Shown here one piece after another: positions 1 to 6,694 of a stretch of DNA of 8,259 nt. Source of the stretch: Natrinema soli (GTDB lineage Archaea > Halobacteriota > Halobacteria > Halobacteriales > Natrialbaceae); assembly GCF_028618695.1 (NCBI RefSeq), contig NZ_JAQIVI010000712.1, forward strand, positions 1 to 8,259, read 5' to 3'. The translations under genes were made by a program, and so were the position numbers. How positions within the stretch are numbered: position 1 is the stretch's first letter; each line of letters starts with the position of its first letter. A model generated the notes under the pieces. It was not told the origin of the DNA. It was given only the letters and a program-made list of their open reading frames with translations, and did not search any database.

Positions 1-300
1 GGCGACGCTGGTGTGCTCGAGGCTCTCGAACCAGGCCGCGAAGTGGACGGCCAGTGCCACGCCGGCGACGATGGCACCCGCGAGATCGCGCCGTGACAGC
101 CGAGCGAAGGCTGTCCGGTGGCAGATACCGGCGAGGGGTGCAACCAGCACCGTCGTAAAGAGGACGCGGTAAAAGGCCGCGACCGAACTCGGGGCGGCGC
201 TCCAGCGGACCAGAATCGCGCTGGTGCTCGTCGCGAACACCGCGACGGCGAGCGCGACCGCCGGTGTGACCTCGAGATCGACGTTCACGTCGTGGTCCAC
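1..300 (-). CDS. EamA/DMT-family permease, N-terminal 100 residues (runs off left edge)
   Basis: This is the amino-terminal third of a drug/metabolite transporter superfamily permease (EamA domain), an integral membrane exporter or importer of small metabolites; the substrate cannot be read from the sequence. Three hydrophobic segments are visible at about residues 11-32, 39-60 and 74-91. The stretches SAILVRWS near residue 27 and HFAAWFESLEHTSVA at the edge are typical of the haloarchaeal members I recognise. Full-length proteins have about 300 residues and ten helices in two EamA repeats, so about two thirds lies outside the window. The GTG start at 300 is chosen because AGGAG sits four bases before it and no in-frame ATG lies between it and the preceding gene. 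The stop of the NosL-like gene is 40 bases upstream on the same strand, so cotranscription is likely. Confidence 0.85.
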   Translation of the reverse strand, partial: MDHDVNVDLEVTPAVALAVAVFATSTSAILVRWSAAPSSVAAFYRVLFTTVLVAPLAGICHRTAFARLSRRDLAGAIVAGVALAVHFAAWFESLEHTSVA

Positions 301-304
301 TCGT

Positions 305-309
305 CTCCT
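305..309 (-). promoter_or_regulatory. Shine-Dalgarno site of the EamA gene
   Basis: Read on the minus strand this is AGGAG, four bases before the GTG at 300. It is the only clear Shine-Dalgarno in the window. The other genes look leaderless or have very short leaders, which fits an internal gene of an operon needing its own ribosome site. Confidence 0.55.
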
Positions 310-340
310 GGCGCAAACGAGTACCGAAACGATCGAGTCG

Positions 341-943
341 TTACTCGTCGGGAAGCCGGTTCCCGCGGTAGGTCGCCGCGATCTCCAAACTGACGTCCTC
401 GAAGCCGACGATTATGTCGTCATCAGGCGTCAGCTCCTCCGCCTCCCACTCCTCGAGGAAGGCGACGGCGTCATCGCGCTCGGCGTAGGGTCGCGGATCG
501 ATCCCCATCGGATCCTCGGCGGCCTCCTCGTCGGTGATGAGGACGAAATGGGCCGCGGTCGCGTCGATGAGATCCCGGGTCTCGTAATCGGTCGTCCAGG
601 CAGCTGCGATCGGCGAGTCGGGGGTCGACGACACCGTGTACGCGAACAGACAGCCCGGCGAGTCGAAGACGGCCGCCAGCCCGTTTTCGTGGACGAGTTG
701 CCCCGTTCCGAAGTATTTCTTCGCCGGCATGCCACAGACCGCACAGCGCTCCCCGTCGTCGAAATCGAACGGGCCGTCGTCATCGAACTCGATCTCCATC
801 GTCGGTTCGTGTACCTGTGCGTCGTCCTCGTCATCGTCGTCCTCGGCTCCGTCGCCCCCGAGACAGCCCCCGACGCACGCGGTCGCGCCCACCCCGAGCG
901 CACCCAGCAGCCGTCGACGCTCGATCCCGTCCCGTTCGGTCAT
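341..943 (-). CDS. NosL-family copper-binding lipoprotein
   Basis: A 200-residue NosL-like protein. NosL proteins are membrane-anchored Cu(I) chaperones, best known for nitrous oxide reductase maturation. The amino terminus has a Tat-like arginine run (RRRLLG, residues 9-14), a hydrophobic stretch and a lipobox VGGC with Cys27 as the likely lipidation site, so the protein should be exported folded and anchored outside. A very acidic linker (about 34-66) follows. The NosL core begins with the paired-cysteine motif CAVCGM at 67-72 and contains LVHENGLAAVFDSPGC (83-98) and PMGIDP (145-150), all typical of the family. The reading frame stays open further upstream, but the ATG at 943 is right because the signal peptide begins there and a TTTTGA element lies about 26 bases before it. 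No nosZ, nosD, nosF or nosY is next to it, so its copper client is unknown. Confidence 0.85.
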   Translation of the reverse strand: MTERDGIERRRLLGALGVGATACVGGCLGGDGAEDDDDEDDAQVHEPTMEIEFDDDGPFDFDDGERCAVCGMPAKKYFGTGQLVHENGLAAVFDSPGCLFAYTVSSTPDSPIAAAWTTDYETRDLIDATAAHFVLITDEEAAEDPMGIDPRPYAERDDAVAFLEEWEAEELTPDDDIIVGFEDVSLEIAATYRGNRLPDE

Positions 944-964
944 GCGCCACGCTACGGGACCGGC

Positions 965-974
965 GATCAAAACC
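965..974 (-). promoter_or_regulatory. TATA-like element of the NosL gene
   Basis: On the minus strand the bases read GGTTTTGATC, centred about 26 bases before the ATG at 943. This is the spacing expected for an archaeal TATA box driving a leaderless transcript. It supports both an independent promoter and the chosen start codon. No experimental evidence is available. Confidence 0.45.
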
Positions 975-1020
975 GGCGTGGTTCGGGCTTCGAATCCGAC
1001 CGCGCCGTCGCTCGGGGCTC

Positions 1021-1500
1021 TCACTCGAGTCGCGCTTTCGCCAGCCGGTGGCGGGCCCGAAACATGGCCGCGAATCCCGGCGTCGAGACCGACTCGACCG
1101 CGTCGCCGAGTCGGCCGAACGGCAACTCGTAGTCGACTCGATCTCGGACGACGGTCCGATCCCCGTCGGCGAAGAAGCTGTGCGTGTGCTCCCACCGATC
1201 GAACGGCCCGTGGACCATCTCGTCGCGGAAGTACGCCGATCCCTCGTCGCGATCGCGGTCCGTGATCACCGAAGTCCAGTGCTGGCGCGGCCCCACCCCG
1301 AACGGGCGCATCGATAGCGCGACTTCCAAGCCGGGCTCGAGCACGTTCGGATCCGGATCGCCGTCGGGGCCGATCACGCGCTCGACGCGCAGGCCCAGCC
1401 AGTCCGGCGTCACCGCCTCGAGACCGGAAACGCGGGAGTGAAACGCCCAGACGTCCTCGAACGGCGAGTCGACGGTCGTTTCACGTTCGTACGTCTGCAT
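1021..1500 (-). CDS. SRPBCC-fold (START/polyketide cyclase-like) protein
   Basis: A 159-residue soluble protein of the SRPBCC superfamily, the helix-grip fold that forms a hydrophobic ligand pocket. The family pattern is visible: an opening strand that ends in a Ser-Pro-Phe-Glu-Asp-Val-Trp turn (TTVDSPFEDVWAFHS, residues 8-22), then GLEAVTPDW (26-34). Alternating hydrophobic strands follow through the middle, with a Gly-Pro-Phe-Asp-Arg-Trp-Glu-His-Thr-His region (about 98-107) and DRVDYELPFG (120-129). A long carboxy-terminal helix (about 140-158) contains an FRARHRLAK segment typical of haloarchaeal members. The length matches the family. Members bind lipids, polyketides or other hydrophobic molecules, or act as cyclases; nothing here identifies the ligand. 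It lies 77 bases after the lrpA1 stop and 77 bases before the NosL start on the same strand. Confidence 0.8.
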   Translation of the reverse strand: MQTYERETTVDSPFEDVWAFHSRVSGLEAVTPDWLGLRVERVIGPDGDPDPNVLEPGLEVALSMRPFGVGPRQHWTSVITDRDRDEGSAYFRDEMVHGPFDRWEHTHSFFADGDRTVVRDRVDYELPFGRLGDAVESVSTPGFAAMFRARHRLAKARLE

Positions 1501-1526
1501 CGCTCGTGCATCCTACGACGGCCAGC

Positions 1527-1535
1527 GGGAAAACG
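1527..1535 (-). promoter_or_regulatory. Possible TATA-like element of the SRPBCC gene
   Basis: The minus strand reads CGTTTTCCC, centred about 30 bases before the ATG at 1500. The T-run stands out in a GC-rich gap, and the distance would give a transcript with a leader of a few bases. The match is weak, and readthrough from lrpA1 is an alternative. Confidence 0.3.
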
Positions 1536-1577
1536 TCCACCCACGAACGGCGACGGCGGAGCGGAGAATCGCGCGGT

Positions 1578-2006
1578 CTACTTGAGCCGTTCCTGCAGGA
1601 ACGACGGATGCGCCGCGGTGACGCCGTCGATCTCGAGCAGTTCCTCCGAGATGGTCTCGCCCAGCGAGTCGCCGTCCTCGGCGCGCACTTCCGCCATCAG
1701 CATGTGGTCGCCGCTGGAGCTGTACAACGCCTCGACCTCCTCGAGGTCCTTGATCGCCTGCGTCGCCTCGACGTAGCGTTCGCTCGCGACGTCGAGCCCG
1801 ACCAGCGCGATCGTCTGGCTCGAGAGTTTCTTCGGATCGATATCCGCGGAGTAGCCGATGATAACGCCGTCCTCCTCGAGCTGGTTGATATACTTCCGCA
1901 CCGTCGGTTTCGAGACGTTCGCCCGGTCGGCGATCTCGGCGTAGGACGCCTGTGCGTCCTCCTCGAGAACCTCGAGGATACGATCTTCCGTCGCCTGAGT
2001 ACTCAT
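1578..2006 (-). CDS. lrpA1: Lrp/AsnC-family transcriptional regulator, LrpA1-like
   Basis: A 142-residue feast/famine regulator. Residues 5-50 form the winged helix-turn-helix; ASYAEIADRANVSKPTVRKY (20-39) is the HTH core, and GVIIGYSADIDPKKL (47-61) is the wing and linker to the second domain. Residues about 65-138 form the RAM/ligand-binding domain, with the GDHMLMAEV strand (99-107) and the closing HPSFLQERLK. Such proteins assemble as dimers or octamers, bind an amino acid as effector and repress or activate metabolic genes, often including their own. The frame is open far upstream, but the ATG at 2006 gives the usual family length and a TATA element lies about 28 bases before it. The assignment to LrpA1 rather than another haloarchaeal Lrp rests on recalled resemblance. 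Operator-like repeats flank its promoter. Confidence 0.88.
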   Translation of the reverse strand: MSTQATEDRILEVLEEDAQASYAEIADRANVSKPTVRKYINQLEEDGVIIGYSADIDPKKLSSQTIALVGLDVASERYVEATQAIKDLEEVEALYSSSGDHMLMAEVRAEDGDSLGETISEELLEIDGVTAAHPSFLQERLK

Positions 2007-2013
2007 GACCGTA

Positions 2014-2055
2014 CGTTTTGCTCGGACAGAAAAATATCTTTTGTATACGAAAACG
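2014..2055. promoter_or_regulatory. Candidate Lrp operator: inverted repeat around the lrpA1 TATA box
   Basis: CGTTTT at 2014-2019 is matched by AAAACG at 2050-2055. The dyad centre falls at 2034.5, within one base of the centre of the AT-rich near-palindrome at 2030-2041. GTATAC at 2043-2048 is a further six-base palindrome inside the span. The arrangement would place a bound Lrp oligomer over the lrpA1 promoter and would suit autorepression. The arms are short, so chance is possible. Confidence 0.35.
2030..2041 (-). promoter_or_regulatory. TATA element of lrpA1, itself a near-palindrome
   Basis: The minus strand has an AAGATATTTTT core, centred about 28 bases upstream of the lrpA1 ATG, making it a good candidate TATA box for a leaderless or nearly leaderless transcript. 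The twelve bases are a near-perfect palindrome about a central AT step, with five of six pairs matching. AT-rich palindromes of this kind suit Lrp-family dimers, so the element may double as an operator. Confidence 0.5.
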
Positions 2056-2126
2056 ACGGATATCCGAACGGAAGACGGTGAAACGGCGGTCCCGGCGGCC
2101 GTCGGCTCGAGGCTCGTAACCGCCGG

Positions 2127-2133
2127 ACTTATT
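2127..2133 (+). promoter_or_regulatory. TATA-like element of the small membrane-protein gene
   Basis: ACTTATT lies about 32 bases before the ATG at 2163, in otherwise GC-rich sequence. The distance fits initiation a few bases before the start codon. It is oriented away from the lrpA1 promoter, so the 156-base gap is a divergent promoter region. Confidence 0.4.
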
Positions 2134-2162
2134 CGCCCGCTGGCCGCACGTTCGCTATCGAT

Positions 2163-2477
2163 ATGGTCGAACCGAATCTCGTCAGCGGTGCCGTCTGGGT
2201 CGTCTGCGGGCTCGCGATTCTCGGTCTCGGTTCGCTCATCGCGTTTCGCGGACGAGTGGACCTGCACGCGAACTACGACGAGTCGGTCGACCCTGCACAC
2301 GTCGCTCGCTGGGCCGGCGGGACGGCGCTGCTTATGGGGCTCCTCGTCGTCGCCTACGGCGTTCGCGAGATGCGGTACGGATTCCAACCCAGCCTGCTCG
2401 CCGGCCTGGTCGTCGCTCTGCTCGTCCTGCGCTCCCTCTCGAAACTGTTCGCCGGCGGCTTCGGTGCCGGCGAGTAG
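2163..2477 (+). CDS. Small membrane protein, three predicted helices (DUF3784-like)
   Basis: A 104-residue protein of unknown function. Hydrophobic segments lie at about residues 7-27, 51-67 and 77-94, so it should be an integral membrane protein with three spans. The loop between the first two spans, with FRGRVDLHANYDES (28-41), resembles the conserved loop of small DUF3784-type membrane proteins, in which the motif near Tyr-Asp follows the first helix. I recall that resemblance and cannot test it here. The start is supported by the TATA-like element upstream. The next gene begins 75 bases downstream on the same strand but has its own TATA-like element, so the two need not be one operon. No catalytic residues are visible. 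Confidence 0.75.
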   Translation: MVEPNLVSGAVWVVCGLAILGLGSLIAFRGRVDLHANYDESVDPAHVARWAGGTALLMGLLVVAYGVREMRYGFQPSLLAGLVVALLVLRSLSKLFAGGFGAGE

Positions 2478-2518
2478 TCGACCGCCGGGACCTCGCTCCC
2501 GTCGTTGACCGGACCGAT

Positions 2519-2527
2519 GCGTTAAAG
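2519..2527 (+). promoter_or_regulatory. TATA-like element of the LolA-like lipoprotein gene
   Basis: GCGTTAAAG is centred about 30 bases upstream of the ATG at 2553. This is a common haloarchaeal TATA form and would place transcription initiation within a few bases of the start codon. Confidence 0.45.
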
Positions 2528-2552
2528 AGACGCGACATGTGAGACACATACC

Positions 2553-3719
2553 ATGCCCGTCGGCGATAGCGATCTCCGCTCCGCACTTCCCGTGGTGGCG
2601 CTGATACTGGTTCTCTTGACCGCGGGATGCGCCGCCCTTCCGAGTGCCGGTCCGACTTCGGCGGACCTCGAGCGAGAAATCGACGCGGCCGACCCGCCCG
2701 ACGAGGTCTCCGCAACCGTCGACGTCCGCCGGACGATCGACGGCGAAACGATCCAGTACACCGAGGACGTCTGGCTCCGCGCCGACGGTCGGAGCCGCGT
2801 CGAAACGAGCGCCGACGGTACCCAGACCGTCGTCGTCGACGACGGCGACGATCGCTGGCACTACGACGCCAGCGCCGAGTGGGCGACTCGCCTCGAGACC
2901 GATCCGAACGCGACGTCCTATCTCGAGGGGATTTACGCACAGCAGGAGCGGTACCTCGAAGCCTACGAGATCACAGGTGTCGAGGAGACGACGGTCGACG
3001 GCCGGGACACCTATCGCGTCACGTTCGATCCGCCGATCAACGAGACGATCGAGCGGTCGATCAGCGTTCTGATCGAGGACACCGAGTACGTCCTGCCGCT
3101 GGCGACCAGCGAGGGAGAACCCGCTCGGCGCGGCGCTGATCGCGTTGAAGTCTGGTACGATCGGGAGACGCTGTTCCCGGTCAAATACGCGATCGAGGGC
3201 GACGGCGTGACGCTGGAGCAAACCTATCGGAACCTCGAGATCGACGGCGGGATCGACGACGATCGCTTTACATTCGATCCGGCATCGACGGCGAACGGAA
3301 CCGACGTCGAGACGATCTCGTTCCCGTCGATCGACTCCTACGAGAGCGTCGACGCGGCCGAGGAAGCCGTCCCGTTCGAGGTCGCGGAGCCGCCCGCGGA
3401 CGCGCTGCCCGACGGGACCGAACTCGACTCGATCACGGGCTACGAGTTCCCGGACGAAAACCGGACGCAGGTGACGCTGCAGTACCGGACCGCGGCCGAC
3501 GAGACGGTGTCGGTCGTCACGAGCGACGGGCCGCGGCGGTTTGCGAACGGCGGCGACGCGGTCCCGGTCGGTGCCGCCAGGGGGACGATCGCGGAAACCG
3601 ACGAGGGGACGGAACTACAGTGGCCGTGTGGTGATCGTTACTACTCCGTGTTCGCTGAAAGCGGGTTCGACGACGGAACGGCGCTCGCGGTCGGCGAGTC
3701 GCTCGAAACCGGTTGTTAG
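2553..3719 (+). CDS. Surface lipoprotein with LolA-like and DUF4367-like domains
   Basis: A 388-residue exported lipoprotein. The signal peptide has a hydrophobic core (about 11-23) and a lipobox TAGC with Cys26 as the lipid-modified residue, so the mature protein should be anchored to the outer face of the membrane. Residues about 38-245 look like the LolA/RseB half-barrel (COG2834 type): a charged helix, then strand pairs such as VDVRRTIDGE (57-66) and EDVWLRADGRSRVE (71-84), and the typical end RETLFPVKY (204-212) with the IDDDRFTF turn (234-241). Residues about 265-388 resemble DUF4367 (PFEVAEPPADALPDGTELDS, 274-293). Archaea have no outer membrane or Lol pathway, so the family name marks the fold, not lipoprotein sorting. 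Apart from Cys26 the only cysteines are Cys359 and Cys388, the last residue, and they may form a disulfide. The role is unknown. Confidence 0.8.
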   Translation: MPVGDSDLRSALPVVALILVLLTAGCAALPSAGPTSADLEREIDAADPPDEVSATVDVRRTIDGETIQYTEDVWLRADGRSRVETSADGTQTVVVDDGDDRWHYDASAEWATRLETDPNATSYLEGIYAQQERYLEAYEITGVEETTVDGRDTYRVTFDPPINETIERSISVLIEDTEYVLPLATSEGEPARRGADRVEVWYDRETLFPVKYAIEGDGVTLEQTYRNLEIDGGIDDDRFTFDPASTANGTDVETISFPSIDSYESVDAAEEAVPFEVAEPPADALPDGTELDSITGYEFPDENRTQVTLQYRTAADETVSVVTSDGPRRFANGGDAVPVGAARGTIAETDEGTELQWPCGDRYYSVFAESGFDDGTALAVGESLETGC

Positions 3720-3735
3720 CCGACGGAACGCGCTG

Positions 3736-3763
3736 AAAAACGGGGCTGCGACCGACGGTCGGT
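3736..3763 (-). terminator. Candidate terminator of porAB
   Basis: Read on the minus strand, an ACCGA/TCGGT inverted repeat with a three-base loop (3751-3763) is followed about ten bases later by a run of five T (3740-3736). The T-run is what archaeal RNA polymerase mainly needs to terminate, and it sits about 80 bases after the porB stop. The hairpin is short and may be incidental. No comparable T-run is visible for the converging lipoprotein gene. Confidence 0.4.
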
Positions 3764-3819
3764 ATCGGGACGGCCCCCGACTGTCGGACTATGGGAACGG
3801 ACCGCAATTCGGTGTGCGC

Positions 3820-4755
3820 TCAGGTGTGACGCTCGAGCAGGTCGTAGCTGCGCTCCCACTCGGCGTCCTCGTCGAAGTACCGCTCGGCGAGGGGCTGGTC
3901 GGGGAGTTCGCCGACGGCCGACTTCTCCTGCTGGTAGGACGGCCGGTCTTCGTCGACGTAGTACCGACCGGTCAGGACGGTGCCCTCGTTGAGGACGTCC
4001 TCGGTCTCGTGCATCATCTCGGCGGCCTCGCGCCGATCGGTGACGTCGAAGTCGTAGTCGTCGGACTCCTGGACGTCGATGTAGGGGACGTACTGACGGG
4101 CGTCCTTGTTCCAGGTCGGACACTGGGTCAGGAAGTCGACGTGGGCGAAGCCGTCGTGCTCGATGGCCTCCGCGATGATCTCCTTGGCCTGGTTCGGGTT
4201 GACGGCGGCGGTGCGGGCGACGTAGCTCGCGCCGGCGTTGAGCGACAGCGACAGCGGCCGCAGCGGCGTCTTCGCGCTCCCTGACGGCTGGGTCTTGGAC
4301 TTGTGACCCTTCGGGCTGGTCGGCGAGGTCTGACCCTTCGTCAGACCGAAGATCTCGTTGTTGAACACGATGTAGGTCATATCGTGGTTCTCCCGGGCCG
4401 TGTGGATGAAGTGGTTCCCGCCGATCCCGTAGCCGTCGCCGTCACCGCCGGCGGCGATGACCTCGAGGTCGGTGTTCGCCAGCTTCGCGGCTCGAGCCAC
4501 GGGCAGGGAGCGGCCGTGGATCGTGTGGAAGCCGTAGGTATCCAGGTAGCTGTTCAGCTTGCCCGAACAGCCGATCCCGGTGACCGTCAGCACCTCTTCA
4601 GGCGTCTTGCCGACTTCCGGCAGCGCCTGTTTCAGCGACTTCAGGACGCCGAAGTCGCCACAGCCCGGACACCAGGTCGGCTGCGGTTCGACGCCGGGGG
4701 TAAACTCGTCCCGGTCGATCTCTCGTTCCTCTCCGATTGCGTTAAATGCACTCAT
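3820..4755 (-). CDS. porB: 2-oxoacid:ferredoxin oxidoreductase beta subunit, probably pyruvate (PorB)
   Basis: The 311-residue beta subunit of the haloarchaeal ferredoxin-dependent 2-oxoacid oxidoreductase. It carries the thiamine diphosphate and the one [4Fe-4S] cluster of the enzyme, which converts a 2-oxoacid and CoA into acyl-CoA, CO2 and reduced ferredoxin in the cytoplasm. The expected cluster ligands are present: Cys29 and Cys32 (CPGCGD), Cys63 (GIGCSGK) and Cys212 (TQCPTWN). The diphosphate and metal motif is GGDGDGYGIGGNH (103-115), followed by NNEIFGLTKGQ (132-142). Its length, about 310 rather than the about 290 I recall for KorB, and the MSAFNAIG start match the pyruvate enzyme. 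The ATG follows the porA stop by two bases, so translation is coupled. Substrate preference for pyruvate over 2-oxoglutarate is inferred. Confidence 0.9.
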   Translation of the reverse strand: MSAFNAIGEEREIDRDEFTPGVEPQPTWCPGCGDFGVLKSLKQALPEVGKTPEEVLTVTGIGCSGKLNSYLDTYGFHTIHGRSLPVARAAKLANTDLEVIAAGGDGDGYGIGGNHFIHTARENHDMTYIVFNNEIFGLTKGQTSPTSPKGHKSKTQPSGSAKTPLRPLSLSLNAGASYVARTAAVNPNQAKEIIAEAIEHDGFAHVDFLTQCPTWNKDARQYVPYIDVQESDDYDFDVTDRREAAEMMHETEDVLNEGTVLTGRYYVDEDRPSYQQEKSAVGELPDQPLAERYFDEDAEWERSYDLLERHT

Positions 4756-4757
4756 GG

Positions 4758-6662
4758 TTAGTCACCTGCCGCAGGTTCGATTCGTACCTGTGCGGTCGGT
4801 TCGCGGTCCTCGTCGGCGAGGTTGACTTCGTAGCCCTCGACGACTTCGGCGGGCTCGAAGGGATTGCCGTTGTACTTCAGCAGACTGGTCATCTTCTCGC
4901 CGAAGCGGCCCAGTTCCTTCTGGATCAGCCCGCGGAACTGTGCGGTGGCGTTCATCTCGACGACCATCGCCTCGTCGACGCTCTCGAGGAACTCCGTGAC
5001 TTCGGCCTCGGGGAACGGCATCATATCGGAGACGCTCAGCCCCTTGACGGCGTGGCCGTTCTCGTTGAGCCGTTCGACGGCCTCGTGGACGGCACCGTGG
5101 GACGAGCCCCAGGTGATGATACCGTACTCCGCCGTCTCGTCGCCGTAGTAGGTCTGGTTCGAGTCGTGTTCCTCGTCGAGTTCCTCGCGGATGTCCTCGA
5201 GTTTCTCGATGCGCCGCGTCATCTGCGCGACGCGGTTGTCGGGATCTTCGCTGATGTGGCCCACTGGCGAGTGCTCGTTACCGGTCGCGAGGTAACGACC
5301 GCCCTTCTGGCCGGGCAGCGACCGCGGAGCGACGTTGTTCTCGGCGTCCTCGTAGTTGAACCGCTTGAACTTGCCGCTCGCGTCGTGGGCGGCTTCCGAG
5401 AGCTCGTCTTCGGTCAGCGTCGATCCTAGATCGGGTTCCGGTTCGCGGTCGAAGAACTCGACGTCGACGTTCTTGTTCTCGCCGGAGAGCTTCTGATCGT
5501 AGATGATGATCGCCGGGAGCTGGTAGTCCCAGGCAATCTCGAAGGCGAGTCTGGTCTGCTCGTATGCCTCTTCGATGTTGCTCGGCGCGAAGACGACTCG
5601 CGAGGAGTCTCCCTGGCTCGTGTAGAGGACGAACTCGAGATCGCCCTGCTCGGGTTTCGTCGGCATCCCGGTCGAGGGGCCGGCTCGCATCGACTCGACG
5701 AGGACGAGCGGCGTCTCGGTCATCTCCGCCAGACCGAGCGGTTCGCTCATGAGCGCGAAGCCGCCGCCGGAGGAGCCGGACATGGCCTTCGCGCCCGCGT
5801 GACTCGCCCCGAGGGCGAGCGCCGCGGCGGCGATTTCGTCTTCGACCTGTTCGGAGACGCCGCCCATGTCGGGGAAGTTCTGGGTGAGAATCGTGAACAC
5901 GTCCGTCCACGGCGTCATCGGGTAGCCGGCGATAAATCGGCAGCCGGCGTCGATCGCGCCGTAGGCGATCGCGTTCGAGCCCGACAGCAGCGCCTGTTCG
6001 GCCTCGTGAGAGCCCTCGGGTGCGCGCAGGTCGTGCTCGAACTCGTACTCCTCGTTGACGGTGTCGTAGGCCTCGTGGAGGATCTCGAGGTTCGCCTCGA
6101 GAACGTCCCCACCCATGGCGTCCGACATCAGGTTCTCGATGTGTTCGAGGTCCATGTCGAGCAGCGCCGCCGTGACGCCGACGCCGGCGGTGTTGCGCAT
6201 GACCTCGCGGCCGTGTTCGCGTGCGAGCGACCGGAGGTCCATCGGGAAGACGTGCCAGTCGTTCTCCTCGGCGCGGGCCTCGAGATCGATCGCCTCGACG
6301 TCCTCCTCGCTGATGAGGCCCTCGTCGTAGACGATGATCCCGCCCTCGCGGAGCTCGTCTAAGTTCTCCGAGAGGGGTTTGACCTCCTCGTTCCCGTAGT
6401 AGGCCTCTTCCTGCGGGTTGCGAGCGAACGAGTCGCCCAGCGAGAGCAGGAAGTTGTAGCCGTCGCCGCGTGACTGTACCTCGTGGTCTGCGGCCCGAAT
6501 TTCGACGTACGTGTGGCCGCCGCGGATCCGCGACGGATAGTGGCGGTGTGTGAATACGTCGAGCCCCGAGCGCATTAGCGCCTTGGCAAAGTTCTGGCTC
6601 GTCGAGTCGATTCCGTCGCCGGAACCGCCTGCGATTCGCCAGATAAGTTCGTCGCTGCTCAT
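4758..6662 (-). CDS. porA: 2-oxoacid:ferredoxin oxidoreductase alpha subunit (gamma-alpha fusion), probably pyruvate (PorA)
   Basis: A 634-residue partner of the beta subunit encoded two bases downstream. Residues about 10-195 are the gamma domain (AGGSGDGIDS at 11-20, RHYPSRIRGGHTYVEIR at 40-56), which opens the fusion as in other two-subunit enzymes. Residues about 225-400 are the pyrimidine-binding alpha domain, with the YPMTPW substrate loop (247-252) and SGSSGGGFALMSE (295-307). Residues about 510-615 form the transketolase-C-like domain II (GIITWGSSHGAVHEAVERL, 514-532). There is no ferredoxin-like delta domain; Cys241 is the only cysteine. Together with the beta subunit this gives one Fe-S cluster per alpha-beta pair, as described for haloarchaeal enzymes that reduce a plant-type [2Fe-2S] ferredoxin. 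The ATG at 6662 begins right at the gamma-domain strand (LIWRIAGGSGDG). KorA is the alternative name if the substrate is 2-oxoglutarate. Confidence 0.9.
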   Translation of the reverse strand: MSSDELIWRIAGGSGDGIDSTSQNFAKALMRSGLDVFTHRHYPSRIRGGHTYVEIRAADHEVQSRGDGYNFLLSLGDSFARNPQEEAYYGNEEVKPLSENLDELREGGIIVYDEGLISEEDVEAIDLEARAEENDWHVFPMDLRSLAREHGREVMRNTAGVGVTAALLDMDLEHIENLMSDAMGGDVLEANLEILHEAYDTVNEEYEFEHDLRAPEGSHEAEQALLSGSNAIAYGAIDAGCRFIAGYPMTPWTDVFTILTQNFPDMGGVSEQVEDEIAAAALALGASHAGAKAMSGSSGGGFALMSEPLGLAEMTETPLVLVESMRAGPSTGMPTKPEQGDLEFVLYTSQGDSSRVVFAPSNIEEAYEQTRLAFEIAWDYQLPAIIIYDQKLSGENKNVDVEFFDREPEPDLGSTLTEDELSEAAHDASGKFKRFNYEDAENNVAPRSLPGQKGGRYLATGNEHSPVGHISEDPDNRVAQMTRRIEKLEDIREELDEEHDSNQTYYGDETAEYGIITWGSSHGAVHEAVERLNENGHAVKGLSVSDMMPFPEAEVTEFLESVDEAMVVEMNATAQFRGLIQKELGRFGEKMTSLLKYNGNPFEPAEVVEGYEVNLADEDREPTAQVRIEPAAGD

Positions 6663-6694
6663 ATGTGGATCAGTGGCCGATGGGCCAACCGTAC

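Noticed and set aside
224..1132. Long plus-strand open frames opposite the NosL and SRPBCC genes
   Set aside because: Arg/Pro/Ser-rich or patternless translations typical of antisense frames in GC-rich haloarchaeal DNA; the minus-strand frames have clear family motifs, signal peptides and TATA elements.
944..1195. Upstream extension of the NosL frame
   Set aside because: It would bury the Tat-type lipoprotein signal inside the protein and overlaps the end of the SRPBCC gene.
2007..3221. Upstream extension of the lrpA1 frame to a 547-residue protein
   Set aside because: The extension lies antisense to the membrane protein and lipoprotein genes and has no domain pattern. The 142-residue form matches the Lrp family exactly and begins just after a TATA element.
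3777..3787. CCGAC-T-GTCGG inverted repeat after porB
   Set aside because: A one-base loop cannot form a full hairpin, no T-run follows on either strand, and the word is common in the GC-rich background.
3541..4284. Plus-strand frame opposite porB, and similar frames opposite porA (4746-5429, 5799-6362)
   Set aside because: Val/Leu/Asp-rich mirror translations of acidic genes with no recognisable domains; porA and porB on the other strand are unmistakable.
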